A stretch of DNA of 51,068 nt from an uncultured Lachnospiraceae bacterium (GCA_910578335.1 CAJTPU010000024.1:1-51068), one strand, 5' to 3'; counted from the stretch's first letter, positions 41,847 through 50,488 are shown. Program-made: numbers and translations. The notes: generated by a model from the letters alone, not told the origin.

Positions 41847-42513
41847 CTTCTTTCTCCATCCTATATCCCACCCCTCTAACGGTTTCTATATAATCGGCTG
41901 CTCCTAATTTTCTCCGCAAATTTTTAATGTGTGTGTCGATAATTCTCTCTTCGCCGAAAAACTCATATTTCCAAAGCATCTGCAGCAGATTTTGCCGTGT
42001 TAAAATCCTGCCCTTATGGATTAGCAGTTCCCGCAGTATTTCAAACTCTCTGGGGGTTAAATCAATGCTTTCTTCCCCCGCATAAACCTTGTATCCCGCT
42101 AAATCCAGCGTTAAATCCTTATAACTTATCGTCTGCGGCGTGTCAATCTGTTTTGATGAGCGGCGCAGAACGGCGGCAATTTTCCGCAGCAGGACGGGCA
42201 TGGAAAAAGGCTTCGTAATATAATCGTCCGCCTGCAGGTCAAACCCCTTAAGCTGGTCCCTCTCGTCGTCCAATGCCGTAAGCATGATAACGGGCACATC
42301 CGATTTTTGCCGGATAACCTCCAAGACGCCATAACCGTCAATTTTGGGAAGCATAATATCGAGCAATACCAAATCAAAGGATTGTTCCGAATATTTCGCA
42401 AGGGCTTCCACACCGTCAGCCGCCAATACAACATGATAGCCAGCCTCCTTAATGAAGTCATGCAGCAGCGCCTGTATGGATAAATCGTCCTCTACAATTA
42501 AGATTTTGCTCAT
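41824..42513 (-). CDS. OmpR-family response regulator
   Basis: A 229-residue regulator: receiver domain with acidic pair Asp-9/Asp-10 (IVEDD), phospho-acceptor Asp-52 (LVLLDIMLP) and switch Lys (ITKPF), followed by a winged-helix DNA-binding domain (LTPREFEILRELLIHKGRIL...RVIDTHIKNLRRKLG-like). The start at 42513 is set by GGGAGGTG upstream; an earlier in-frame codon lies before that site. About 40 bp upstream, AATCTA and TAGATT (42552-42568) with a 5-bp spacer form a palindrome that might be its own operator. It is the first gene of the RR-kinase-lipoprotein unit. Confidence 0.94.
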   Translation of the reverse strand: MSKILIVEDDLSIQALLHDFIKEAGYHVVLAADGVEALAKYSEQSFDLVLLDIMLPKIDGYGVLEVIRQKSDVPVIMLTALDDERDQLKGFDLQADDYITKPFSMPVLLRKIAAVLRRSSKQIDTPQTISYKDLTLDLAGYKVYAGEESIDLTPREFEILRELLIHKGRILTRQNLLQMLWKYEFFGEERIIDTHIKNLRRKLGAADYIETVRGVGYRMEKEDEKPTSR

Positions 42514-42587
42514 GGCACACCTCCCATCATGCATTATAACAGGAAAATTTGAATCTATTGTGTAGATTGGAAAGTTTTTTGATTTTT

Positions 42588-43055
42588 CTATATCTTCAAA
42601 TCCAGATTTGCGCCAACCTGTGTCTGCTGTTTTACAATAGTTCTGCCTGCCTTATCTTCCTGCGCAGCTTCGATAATTGTACGCTCTTCTTTCTTTTCCG
42701 CTGCCTCTTCCTTTGTCTTTGCAAGCAGCTCCTCCGCATTTTTCCGTCTTTCCTCCCTGAGCTCATCACTCATATGCAGCATAAAATCATTTCTGAGATA
42801 AGCAATCGAGCAAAACTTTCCGTTTTCGTCTATATAGCAATGTTTAAATACCACCGTCCAACCGTTTGCACTGTTTACACTTTCCAGCATATTCACTGCT
42901 GCTTCAACGCCTCTGATTAATTCCTTCATTTCCTTTTCTTTTTCCGGGTCATTCTGCATTTTTTCCAAAAGCCGCGGATTGACTGTCAGCGTTTTACCGC
43001 TATTCCTGTTATACTCATTTAAATCTTCTCCTCTCCCTACTCCCCGGTTCCTCAA
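42588..43055 (-). CDS. unknown protein, cassette member 3, start uncertain
   Basis: A soluble protein of up to 155 residues with a central part NPRLLEKMQNDPEKEKEMKE, an alpha/beta part GWTVVFKHCYIDENGKF and a long charged C-terminal helix (AEELLAKTKEEAAEKKEE). It resembles small clostridial DUF6033-type proteins, an impression only. The annotated start is a TTG; the best ribosome site (GAGGAG) instead serves an out-of-frame ATG at 43018 that would give only ten codons. Either translation starts at a poor codon or a frameshift has hit the 5' end. It follows the two other unknown genes of the LytTR-linked set. Confidence 0.55.
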   Translation of the reverse strand: MRNRGVGRGEDLNEYNRNSGKTLTVNPRLLEKMQNDPEKEKEMKELIRGVEAAVNMLESVNSANGWTVVFKHCYIDENGKFCSIAYLRNDFMLHMSDELREERRKNAEELLAKTKEEAAEKKEERTIIEAAQEDKAGRTIVKQQTQVGANLDLKI

Positions 43056-43120
43056 TCTGCCGGGACGCCGGGAATGCCCACACTCCTTATCGGCAGTATG
43101 CCCCTAAAAGCATAAGATGA

Positions 43121-44056
43121 CTAACGCCGCCTGATGATAATTCCAGGCGCAATCCTGTTGATGACAAGTTTATTCAGGAAATCATTATATTGCTTATGGT
43201 TTTCTTCCTTTTCAACGCTGACTTTACACAAATCCGCAAGGTAGAAGTAATCTGGATTTTTTCTTCCTGCCGTTGTCTTAAACGGTACATCGAGCCTTTC
43301 CTGCCAGTCTTTCCCCCGAATGATGAGCCAACTGTCTTTTGTTCCCATATTTTCCCCCAAATGATAAAAGAAGGAAAAGCCTTCCGGCGGAGCTGCCTTT
43401 ACGTCCATCACCCTGCCTATGCCGGTTATATTGGCAGCCCGGAAATTCCATTTCGCATTAAAATCAGGTTCTCCCGTCAGGTAATCGCCTTTAAAATTTC
43501 CATCTCTTTTTGCCGCATCTGCCTCTACGCCATATTTTTCACCGTATTCTTTTGCAGCCTCCTTCAAGAGGTCGTGTATCTCTTCTGCGCGATGGTAATA
43601 CTCTGCGTCATAATACACTATGCGGTCCGTATCAGTTCCTTCCTCTGCCGCTATGGCTTTCCCTCTGTCAAAACATGCCGTGACCGCTTCCGTATAATTC
43701 ACATCCAGAAAGGTTTCATACACATTCAGAATTGTATTCTCGTCCCTGGCATACATGACGCCGCAATATTCCATGAAGAAGCCCTTAATCTCTTCTTTGC
43801 TGATTTCCCCGTCATAATACCCCGCCATGACTTCCTCCATCTCTTTCTTTAAGTCCGCTGTGGGCGTATCAATGACCGCAAATTTTGTATACTGCGGATA
43901 GGAAACCTTTTGACATCCGGATTTTTCAAATATATCCTGTGTGCGTTTTGCCATTTCTTCCGTACACTGATATGTTTTTCTGCCGCCCCTTATTCTGTCT
44001 GCCAGGCTTGCATTTTCCGTTACTTTGATTGGATTTTCCTGATTGATATAAATCAT
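43121..44056 (-). CDS. unknown protein, cassette member 2
   Basis: A 311-residue soluble protein that I cannot place with confidence; it looks like the uncharacterised DUF3879/DUF4885-type proteins of gut clostridia. There is no signal peptide or membrane span. Notable parts are ADRIRGGRKTYQCTEEMAKR near the start, a helical middle (AEYYHRAEEIHDLLKEAAKE) and a C-terminal beta-rich part (GFSFFYHLGENMGTKDSWLI). It ends with a basic IIIRRR. GGAGATAGAAA precedes the ATG. It lies 41 bp after cassette member 1 and 65 bp before member 3, all in one direction behind the LytTR/kinase pair. Confidence 0.65.
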   Translation of the reverse strand: MIYINQENPIKVTENASLADRIRGGRKTYQCTEEMAKRTQDIFEKSGCQKVSYPQYTKFAVIDTPTADLKKEMEEVMAGYYDGEISKEEIKGFFMEYCGVMYARDENTILNVYETFLDVNYTEAVTACFDRGKAIAAEEGTDTDRIVYYDAEYYHRAEEIHDLLKEAAKEYGEKYGVEADAAKRDGNFKGDYLTGEPDFNAKWNFRAANITGIGRVMDVKAAPPEGFSFFYHLGENMGTKDSWLIIRGKDWQERLDVPFKTTAGRKNPDYFYLADLCKVSVEKEENHKQYNDFLNKLVINRIAPGIIIRRR

Positions 44057-44097
44057 TTTCTATCTCCGTTTCTGTGTGTTTTTTATATTTCCATTAT

Positions 44098-44691
44098 TCA
44101 CTGTAGTTTGGTCATTACGCTTGATTCATAGACGCTGGATGCCGCCCTCTGCCTTTTACCGGTCCACGTCTTTGCCAGCCTGCTTCTCTCCTGCTCCGCC
44201 CTCACTATTTTTTCATCCAGCATATCCTGCCGCTGTTTTCTTTTCACTCGCTGTTCTTCCCATAATTCCTCATAATCAATCTTTTTTACTGCCTTTTTCT
44301 TGTAAAAACAGTCCTTATCATTGGAGTGAGCCTCAAATGCCTCTTCCCCATATTCAAAATTATAAGAAGCGCCTGTTAACCCATTTTCATCAATCCGGCA
44401 CATACTTGTCGTAATAGGCGGTCTCCCGACTGCTGCATCTTCCGCCAAAACCGACATAATTTTTTCTCTGTATGCAGAATCTTCCATCATCCTTTTAAAA
44501 CCGCCGTCTGTAATCTGTATCGACCAATTGATGCTGCTGCATCTGGGCATACGGTTGATTTCATTCCAGATTTCCTTTTTAAAAGCCTCCAGCTTTTCAG
44601 CTTCGCTCGGCTCGCTTTTACCCACTTCCCCTGTATTTGTTTTCTTCTTACTTATTTCATAATCTGTTGTTGATAACATATTTACTTTCAT
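44098..44691 (-). CDS. unknown protein, cassette member 1
   Basis: A 197-residue soluble protein. The N-terminal 40 residues are polar and flexible, the centre contains SSINWSIQITDGGFKRMMED and a strand-rich stretch TTSMCRIDENGLTGASYNF, and the last 60 residues form a basic coiled-coil-like helix (YEELWEEQRVKRKQRQDMLD). 'RIDENG' recurs as 'YIDENG' in cassette member 3, and both carry a 'KRM/KM..D' helix, so the two may be distant relatives. AAAGGG precedes the ATG. It lies 41 bp downstream of the kinase. Confidence 0.65.
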   Translation of the reverse strand: MKVNMLSTTDYEISKKKTNTGEVGKSEPSEAEKLEAFKKEIWNEINRMPRCSSINWSIQITDGGFKRMMEDSAYREKIMSVLAEDAAVGRPPITTSMCRIDENGLTGASYNFEYGEEAFEAHSNDKDCFYKKKAVKKIDYEELWEEQRVKRKQRQDMLDEKIVRAEQERSRLAKTWTGKRQRAASSVYESSVMTKLQ

Positions 44692-44732
44692 GACTGCCCT
44701 TTCTCTTTCAATCCGTCATTTCCTCAATTTCC

Positions 44733-46130
44733 TTATCTTCCTTTCTGCTGCAGCATAACTGTCACACGGAACACATCTCCTCTCACTTTTATGTTTACTC
44801 CTCCGAAGTACCTTTCCGCCACATCTCGCACATTTTCAAGCCCAATCCCATGCTCCGTGACGATTTCCGGCAGGGTATCCTGCTTGGTGGTATGGGGAGT
44901 GAAACCTCCGCCCGTCTGTACGGGTACAGTTCCGTCAAAGCTGTTCTCCACTTCCAACAGTAAAAACTGTTTCTTCCGTTTTAAGGTAAGGCGTATGAAC
45001 CCTCTCCCCGTTTCCAGCTTCTCGCAGGCTTCTATGGCATTGTCCAGAAGGTTGTTCAGGATAATCCCTAAATCGAATACCGGGATTTCCCCTCCATATT
45101 GAAAATCAGCCTCAAACCGGATTCCGGCTTTTTCTGCCCTGCGGTATTTGTCGTTGATAATCACATCCGTAACCGGGTTTCCTGTCACGTACTTATATTC
45201 CAGTTCCTGCATGGTCTCATCCATCCGCCGCACATAGTCCTGTATTTCCCCATACTGTCCGGCGCCTGCCAGCCCTTTGATGTTCGCCATATGGTTCTTC
45301 ATCTCATGGCGCACCTTCCGGATGCTGCCGTAAAAATTCTCCGCTTCTTCCAAGCGCTTTTTCATGGTCTTAACCTGCTGCTCCTCCACAAAATGCTTCT
45401 GTCTCTCGATAAACAGAATGCGGTATCTCTGCCAGAAATAGATTAGCGCAATTTCTCCCGCAAATATGAGAATTGTTATCAGGGGAATCTTCTAGAGCAG
45501 ATTCGGCTTTTCATCGAACAGCGAAAAAATCCCTGCATCTGTTCTTACAACCAGCAGCCCGCTTACCACTCCCGCAAACACGCTTCCCACAAGGTTCAGG
45601 ACGGAAAGCAGAATGACGTCCCGCCAGTCCATTATGGCGCAGCCCTTTATAATCCTGTAAAAAGCCATGACCATGGTCGCAAATATCAAAGCATACAGGA
45701 AATGGAATAAAAGCGTTCCAGCAGACAGGCATCGATACACCTGCTGTTGGTAATTCTCCTGTAATGTCCCCATGTTATCCAAGAAAAAGTCCACTGATTT
45801 TACATAAATGCTGTTTGCAATCATATAGCTCAGATTATGAAAGTTGTAGAAAATAAGCGCTGTAAAAACCGCTTTCCTGATTTCTTTTTTGCAGGCAATG
45901 CAGTATACTGCCACAATGACCGCCGCTGCAGTGTACCTTACCCAGACGGCATAAGGCAGAAGCCCTATCCCTATATTGGCAAGAATAAACAACAATGCCG
46001 CAATGCCGTCCCTTCTTCCTTTTCTCTCTCTGAAAACCGCCGCCCACAAAACAAGGAACATGACAGCCTGTATGGCAAGCTTCCAAATATTCAATATGCC
46101 GTTTGTCATTTCAAACGCTGGCTGGCTCAT
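44733..46130 (-). pseudogene. AgrC-type sensor kinase broken by an in-frame TAG
   Basis: The 5' part (46130-45495) codes about six membrane spans, as in peptide-sensing HPK10 kinases, and ends DEKPNLL. A TAG at 45494-45492 follows, and the same frame then continues KIPLITILIFAGEIALIYF, a further span, into RKVRHEMKNHMANIKGLAG (H-box His near residue 275), ILNNLLDNAIEACEKL (N box) and EHGIGLENV (G box). The joined gene would give 465 codons, normal for the family. One substitution, for example CAG to TAG, explains the break. Two fragments (212 and 218 residues) could be made, the second from a GTG at 45389 without a good ribosome site, but a membrane-coupled kinase is lost unless the stop is read through. 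It overlaps the LytTR regulator by 4 bp. Confidence 0.85.
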
Positions 46131-46891
46131 AGGCTTTCCTCCGAAATGTAATCCATGTATGCCTGCACAAAGCCGTCATATTTATACCTTGAAAGCAGCA
46201 GCTTATCCCCGTTCGCCATCCTTACCTGCGTCCTGTCGTACCCTTCCACATGAAAAAGGTTTATCAGGTATCCCCGGTGGATGCGGTAAAACTGCCCCGC
46301 CAGTTCCTCCTCTAAATCCCCAATCTTCGCATAGTATTCAAGCCTGTTCCCGCAGGCTTTGTTCCCGTCCTTCAGGTACAGGACAATATGATGGTTCCGG
46401 CTTTCCATGTAATAAATGTCATTCAGCGATATCGCCTTTCCTTCGCCGCCATACTGAACCACAAGCTTTTTCTTCCGCTGCTCCGCTTCCGATACAATCT
46501 GCCCAGACAAAACTTGTCTGTATGCCCGTCCGAACACCTCCGCAAATTTCTGTTCGTCCACAGGCTTTATCAGATACTGGAACGCCCCTACGTCAAATGC
46601 GTCATAGACATATTTTTCATACCCTGTTACAAAAATAATGAAAGGCTGTTTCTGCGCCTCCATGCCCCGGATGTGCCTTGCCAGCCCCATACCGTCCAGA
46701 CCTGTGCCGAAGCCGCCCATTTCTATATCCGGAAATACAAGGTCATGCTCCTTACCTTCCGAAAGGTACGCATCGGCAAAGGCATATTCCGTAATGCTGC
46801 ATTCCACGTCCTGCTTTTTAATGAGCGAGACAAGGTAAGACCTTATATTTTTTTCATCATCACACACCGCAATTTTTATCGTTTCCGACAC
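46127..46891 (-). CDS. LytTR-family response regulator
   Basis: A 254-residue regulator: receiver domain (about 5-125) with CDDE, phospho-acceptor Asp-55 in LVFPDIEMGG and the switch Lys in YLIKPV, then a LytTR DNA-binding domain (about 145-245) with YYMESRNHHIVLYLKDG and FYRIHRGYLINL. It pairs with the AgrC-type kinase that follows with a 4-bp overlap; such pairs respond to peptides or other extracellular cues. Because the kinase gene is broken, the regulator may now be orphan. A direct repeat upstream is a candidate binding site. Confidence 0.92.
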   Translation of the reverse strand: MSETIKIAVCDDEKNIRSYLVSLIKKQDVECSITEYAFADAYLSEGKEHDLVFPDIEMGGFGTGLDGMGLARHIRGMEAQKQPFIIFVTGYEKYVYDAFDVGAFQYLIKPVDEQKFAEVFGRAYRQVLSGQIVSEAEQRKKKLVVQYGGEGKAISLNDIYYMESRNHHIVLYLKDGNKACGNRLEYYAKIGDLEEELAGQFYRIHRGYLINLFHVEGYDRTQVRMANGDKLLLSRYKYDGFVQAYMDYISEESL

Positions 46892-46943
46892 CTCCCATCT
46901 TCATCTAGATTATCGGAAGAAAAAGATAAATTTCTAATATCTA

Positions 46944-46974
46944 CTTCGTGAATGGTTAATCCGGCTACGTGAAT
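46944..46974 (-). promoter_or_regulatory. direct repeat upstream of the LytTR gene, candidate LytTR operator
   Basis: On the minus strand ATTCACGTAG (46974-46965) and ATTCACGAAG (46953-46944) are 21 bp apart, two helical turns, 53-83 bp before the regulator's ATG. LytTR proteins typically bind paired direct repeats with this kind of spacing. The rest of 46892-47173 shows no gene. Confidence 0.5.
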
Positions 46975-47173
46975 CGCAAATTGTTTGTTTTTGAAGACCA
47001 AATCAGCCCCAAAGTTTTTTGCCTTTCGTCCGATATGGGGGAACGCAAACCACCGTGTAAGCATATTAACTCTGCTTCCCCCGCTTTCCAACTTATTATT
47101 TTCTGAACCACTATAAAAATATCTGTGAAATTTGAAATGTAAAGAAATGAATTGTGAAATCTTAAGACATGAG

Positions 47174-47201
47174 AAAAAGGACTGCGAAACAGCCCTTTTT
47201 T
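47174..47201. terminator. bidirectional hairpin terminator
   Basis: AAGGACTG and CAGCCCTT pair around CGAAA with one mismatch; a T-run follows on the plus strand, and the reverse strand also ends CCTTTTTC. It separates the AT-rich operon to the right from the LytTR cassette. Confidence 0.65.
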
Positions 47202-47248
47202 ATTTATCATTTTTCCATTAAATTTTTACCGTTTTACTCATATATAAA

Positions 47249-47340
47249 CACGGAAACCCTTATATTATCACGCAAACTCCCAGCGGGTTTCCGTGATAAT
47301 AACCGACTTTTGCCTACGAGTATATAATATCAGGCAAAAG
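47249..47340. repeat. iteron-like repeats, left flank of the AT-rich operon
   Basis: CACGGAAACCC (47249-47259) and CACGCAAACTC (47269-47279) are direct repeats 20 bp apart; an inverted copy lies at 47285-47295. ATTATCACG/CGTGATAAT encloses the last two, and CTTTTGCCT/AGGCAAAAG (47308-47340) is a further inverted pair. The same unit recurs at 50726-50820. The stretch 47341-47620 holds no supportable gene. Confidence 0.65.
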
Positions 47341-47620
47341 AACCTTAGAACATAAGTTCATACCCTTGTTAATGTAAAAATGCCCCTAAAAACACACAGA
47401 AATAATGTAACTCTGAAAGCTATGTAGTGCCGAAAGTGCCGTGTTTACGGGTTTTGTGGCTTTCCGTGTCCGTATCTGCCGAGAAAGGAGACACTGTTGG
47501 AAGCCAGAGTTATCGCTCCATTTATTTGCCAAAAATATCCTTTTAATCACCACAAACTCAATTTACAGAAATAAATATGCTCAAAATATAAAAATAATCT
47601 CTCTCATCTACATTATACAA

Positions 47621-48433
47621 CTACTCTATATCTAAAGGTATCAACAAATTTTCCTTTTCACAAGAGCAGCAATATTTATGCCCAAAGCACTTACTATATG
47701 TATGTATTTTCCCCAGTTTCCTACCCGCAAGTAACAACATTGTATGCAAAATCTGACACAAAAATGCATCTTCTCCTATAGCCAAATCTAACCTTTTTTT
47801 AATATATTGCACTTGCTGTTCATTAGAAAAACTATGATTATCATCCAACTCAATTCCAAAAATATAGGAAGCCATTCTAAACACATTTATATCAACTACC
47901 ATAGATGAAAATCCTAGCCCAATTGTTAATATGCAATCAGCCGCCTTAGGTCCAATTCCGGGAAGATTTAATAAGTATTGTCTTGCTTCCTCTTTTGATT
48001 TTTGCCCTAGACTTTCTAATCCACCATCCAGCTTTTGTATTTCCTCTAAACAAGCTTTAATCCTTTTACTTTTTTGTTTTGCCATTCCCGCAGGCTTTAT
48101 TAATTCCGCCAATTCTTCTTCACTTAATGCCATTACATCATCAATTTTCTCACAATTCTCTAAAACTTGATCCATAGCTAACTGTTCATTTTCTAAAGTT
48201 GTACGTAATGAAATCAAAACACCAATTAATAAAAATTCAATTGGTTTACGTTTTCGTTTATCCGGGTGATCCGGTCTAGGATATGTTTTTGTTTCTGAAA
48301 ATGATTCCGTTTTCAAAGTATTGAGTGCAGTACCAATTATTCTCCATCTATCAGATTTAGGCGTGGCAATAGACAATTCATACGTTAATTTTTTTCTTAC
48401 ATCTTCGTCTGTAATATTCGATAAATCAAACAA
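47621..48433 (-). CDS. HhH-GPD DNA glycosylase (endonuclease III-like)
   Basis: A 270-residue base-excision glycosylase of the HhH-GPD superfamily. The helix-hairpin-helix is LPGIGPKAA (157-165) with the lyase lysine at 163, and the catalytic aspartate is Asp-181 in VVDINVFRMA; the 18-residue gap equals that between Lys-120 and Asp-138 of E. coli endonuclease III, so bifunctional glycosylase/AP-lyase chemistry is predicted. Cysteines 249, 255, 256 and 258 form a cluster near the C-terminus but not in the standard C-x6-C-x2-C-x5-C order, so the Fe-S site may be altered. The N-terminal 60 residues are extra. The start is TTG at 48433 after GGGGG. It overlaps the preceding gene by 8 bp. Confidence 0.85.
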   Translation of the reverse strand: MFDLSNITDEDVRKKLTYELSIATPKSDRWRIIGTALNTLKTESFSETKTYPRPDHPDKRKRKPIEFLLIGVLISLRTTLENEQLAMDQVLENCEKIDDVMALSEEELAELIKPAGMAKQKSKRIKACLEEIQKLDGGLESLGQKSKEEARQYLLNLPGIGPKAADCILTIGLGFSSMVVDINVFRMASYIFGIELDDNHSFSNEQQVQYIKKRLDLAIGEDAFLCQILHTMLLLAGRKLGKIHTYSKCFGHKYCCSCEKENLLIPLDIE

Positions 48434-48911
48434 ATATATTCCCCCTTATCTTCGCACGTAAAATATTAACCCGCAATCTTGCTTCCATTTTTATATTTTC
48501 CAAATTATTATATATTTTTTCTGTATTATACAAAAATCCTTTTGCCTCCGATTCCTTTTTTGAACTAATATAAATTTTACATGATGTCACCTGATCCTGA
48601 GTTAAATCAATAATTACAAATTGTTGACCATAATTCATTTCAACCCAACAATGATTTTTCATTATTATATTATCTTCATAGCATACTATTCCCCTGCAAA
48701 CAACAATGTTATTAGAAAAACCTATACTTTCTAAAAACTCTTTTATTATCCATGATGTAACAAAACACTGACCTGTAGATTTTGGTATGTTTCCACTTAA
48801 ATTGTGAACACTACGATGAGCTGTATCTAATGCCCATACAGCTTCAAACTCCTGTCTCAAAAATATCAAAATATTTTTAAGACATAACGGCTCCTTAATA
48901 TTTTTAACCAT
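48426..48911 (-). CDS. Cys-His-Asp (transglutaminase/YunG-like) protein
   Basis: A 161-residue protein with a papain-like triad in the right order: Cys-49 in STGQCFVTSWII, His-87 in KNHCWVEM and Asp-102 in FVIIDLTQDQ. The pattern GQC...NHxWVE...IDLTxDQ recalls YunG-like and transglutaminase-like proteins, which include peptidases, amidases and inactive forms. No signal peptide. The ATG at 48911 is chosen because it overlaps the stop of the upstream gene (ATGGTTAA); a frame without stops extends further up to 48965. The unit is sandwiched between a possible Mom/GNAT-like gene and the glycosylase with 8-bp overlaps on both sides, so it is part of the same system. Confidence 0.65.
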   Translation of the reverse strand: MVKNIKEPLCLKNILIFLRQEFEAVWALDTAHRSVHNLSGNIPKSTGQCFVTSWIIKEFLESIGFSNNIVVCRGIVCYEDNIIMKNHCWVEMNYGQQFVIIDLTQDQVTSCKIYISSKKESEAKGFLYNTEKIYNNLENIKMEARLRVNILRAKIRGNIFV

Positions 48912-49869
48912 TAAGATATTCTGCTCTGGAAATATCATATAATACATAATCCTCCCAATTCTCAAGTATATTTAAATCTCTTCGTTTAAGAGGATGAACT
49001 AACCATAAAATTGGCGGCGTAGTATAATTCTGTTCTATTACATTTGATGTTGCACTCCGCCGATTAATATAAGAGCCATACCTGTCATAGATATATCTCA
49101 TCGGACTCGTAGCAAATGGAAAGTAACTTGCTCCTAGAAATATGGAACCTCTAAAACCGAGAAAAGGATTTAAAGCTGTAATAATATAATCATAACCATT
49201 TTCTTTCAATCTCTTAGATGAGCATGAAAATAAAGTACTCATCATATTTTTAGGTAGTGGATTATATCCAAAAGCACGTGTCATAACCATCACTTTTTTC
49301 GGTGTGGTACATGTAGTAGGCAAAAAATGATTCAATGCATCTATTAAATATTTTCTGTCTAACTCTGAAAAAGCTGCATAGCATAACGGGGCAACATACT
49401 TTTCTAAGACAAGCCCAAAGTGAAATATTGTATCTTCTCTGGCATGATGTATGTAATGCATAGACTTTTGTATCTCTAATCCAAAAGTCGCAGGAATATC
49501 CGAAAAATAAAGTTGTGGTTTTTTTTGACTAGAGTCTTCAATCCAAATATTTTCCCCCTTTTTTAAAACCTGGGCATTACCTGCTATAGAATCAATACCA
49601 TTTAATTTTCTATGAACCATATAATTAACATTAAATTCTGATAAATCCGATTTTAAGTGTGATAAAATTTCTCGAATAGTAATTAAACCGTTTTTTTCAT
49701 TCAAATCTTTCTCAGAATACCATGGTATATGCAACCTTACCTGAGAAGATAAATAATTACTATCTATTCCCAATACATGTGCAACGGTATCTATATCACT
49801 AGCATGAGAATAAACAACATTATCTATTTGTTTATCACGATATTTGTCAATAATATTTAATCCTTTCAT
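48904..49869 (-). CDS. unknown protein, possible Mom/GNAT-like fold in its C-terminal half
   Basis: A 321-residue protein. The N-terminal 125 residues are not recognised. The C-terminal half (about 150-275) has the run of a GNAT-type fold as in phage Mom and related proteins: VMVMTRAFGYNPLPKNMMST, then SSKRLKENGYDYIITALNP, GFRGSIFLGASYFPF and a closing YINRRS. Mom carbamoylmethylates adenine in phage Mu DNA; other relatives have unknown substrates. The match is by pattern only and could be a different acyltransferase. GGGGG lies 12 bases before the ATG. It is the second gene of the four-gene operon. Confidence 0.5.
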   Translation of the reverse strand: MKGLNIIDKYRDKQIDNVVYSHASDIDTVAHVLGIDSNYLSSQVRLHIPWYSEKDLNEKNGLITIREILSHLKSDLSEFNVNYMVHRKLNGIDSIAGNAQVLKKGENIWIEDSSQKKPQLYFSDIPATFGLEIQKSMHYIHHAREDTIFHFGLVLEKYVAPLCYAAFSELDRKYLIDALNHFLPTTCTTPKKVMVMTRAFGYNPLPKNMMSTLFSCSSKRLKENGYDYIITALNPFLGFRGSIFLGASYFPFATSPMRYIYDRYGSYINRRSATSNVIEQNYTTPPILWLVHPLKRRDLNILENWEDYVLYDISRAEYLNG

Positions 49870-49918
49870 TATTGCTATTTTCCCCCTACATTATTTTTTC
49901 ATCAGCACTATTAGTCTT

Positions 49919-50488
49919 TTAGCCTTTCTGTATCTCCAAAATACATCTATCTATTTTCTCGTAAAACATACTTATATCGTTTTCATTAACTATAACAAAA
50001 TCTGCCATGCTTTCTAAATCACTTATAGTAATTTCTGTTTTTCTTTTCTCTATTTGAACTAATTCTTCGTAAGATTGCAAATTGTCTCGAATTTTTAATC
50101 TTGGAACTCGCGTATTAGCATCTGACTTTATGTAAACCAAAAATATATTTTGTTCCAAACATTCTTTTAGTGCCCTAAAAGCATCCGGATGTCGAACATC
50201 ATCAATAACCACTGGAACATCCTTAGGAATAAAAGGAATTATCTTTTTAGCGAGTTCACGAATTCCATACTTTTCTCTTAATTCGTCTCCCAAATCTTGA
50301 AGACTTTCTCTAGTTATAGGTATATTACGTTCCATAAGGATTGGTTTCCAAATCAATTCAACATAACTTAAATGAATATAGTTATATTTTTGAATAAGAT
50401 ATTTTGATGCAGTAGTTTTTCCTGCACCAATACTTCCCGAAAAAACAATAACATTTTGATTGTTTAATTCATCTTTCTTCATATACAT
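49919..50488 (-). CDS. P-loop nucleotide-kinase-like protein
   Basis: A 189-residue P-loop protein with Walker A GSIGAGKTT (18-26), a Walker B-like VVIDDVRHPD (about 95-105) and an Arg-rich lid region (VPRLKIRD). The whole layout fits (deoxy)nucleoside monophosphate kinases, dephospho-CoA kinases and their archaeal/phage relatives (AAA_18/AAA_33-like); the substrate cannot be assigned. ATG codons at 50488 and 50482 are both possible after GAGGGG. A TATAAT with extended -10 lies about 50 bp upstream, making this the first gene of the AT-rich operon. Confidence 0.75.
   Translation of the reverse strand: MYMKKDELNNQNVIVFSGSIGAGKTTASKYLIQKYNYIHLSYVELIWKPILMERNIPITRESLQDLGDELREKYGIRELAKKIIPFIPKDVPVVIDDVRHPDAFRALKECLEQNIFLVYIKSDANTRVPRLKIRDNLQSYEELVQIEKRKTEITISDLESMADFVIVNENDISMFYEKIDRCILEIQKG

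Noticed and set aside
39546..46130. Reassignment of TAA and TAG to glutamine
   Set aside because: Many intact genes in the window end in TAA (rpsT, metY) or TAG (rrf2, the gene at 17338), so the two internal stops are better seen as mutations.
47441..47635. Plus-strand frame of 64 codons left of the glycosylase gene
   Set aside because: No ribosome site or family; it lies in AT-rich intergenic DNA next to repeats.
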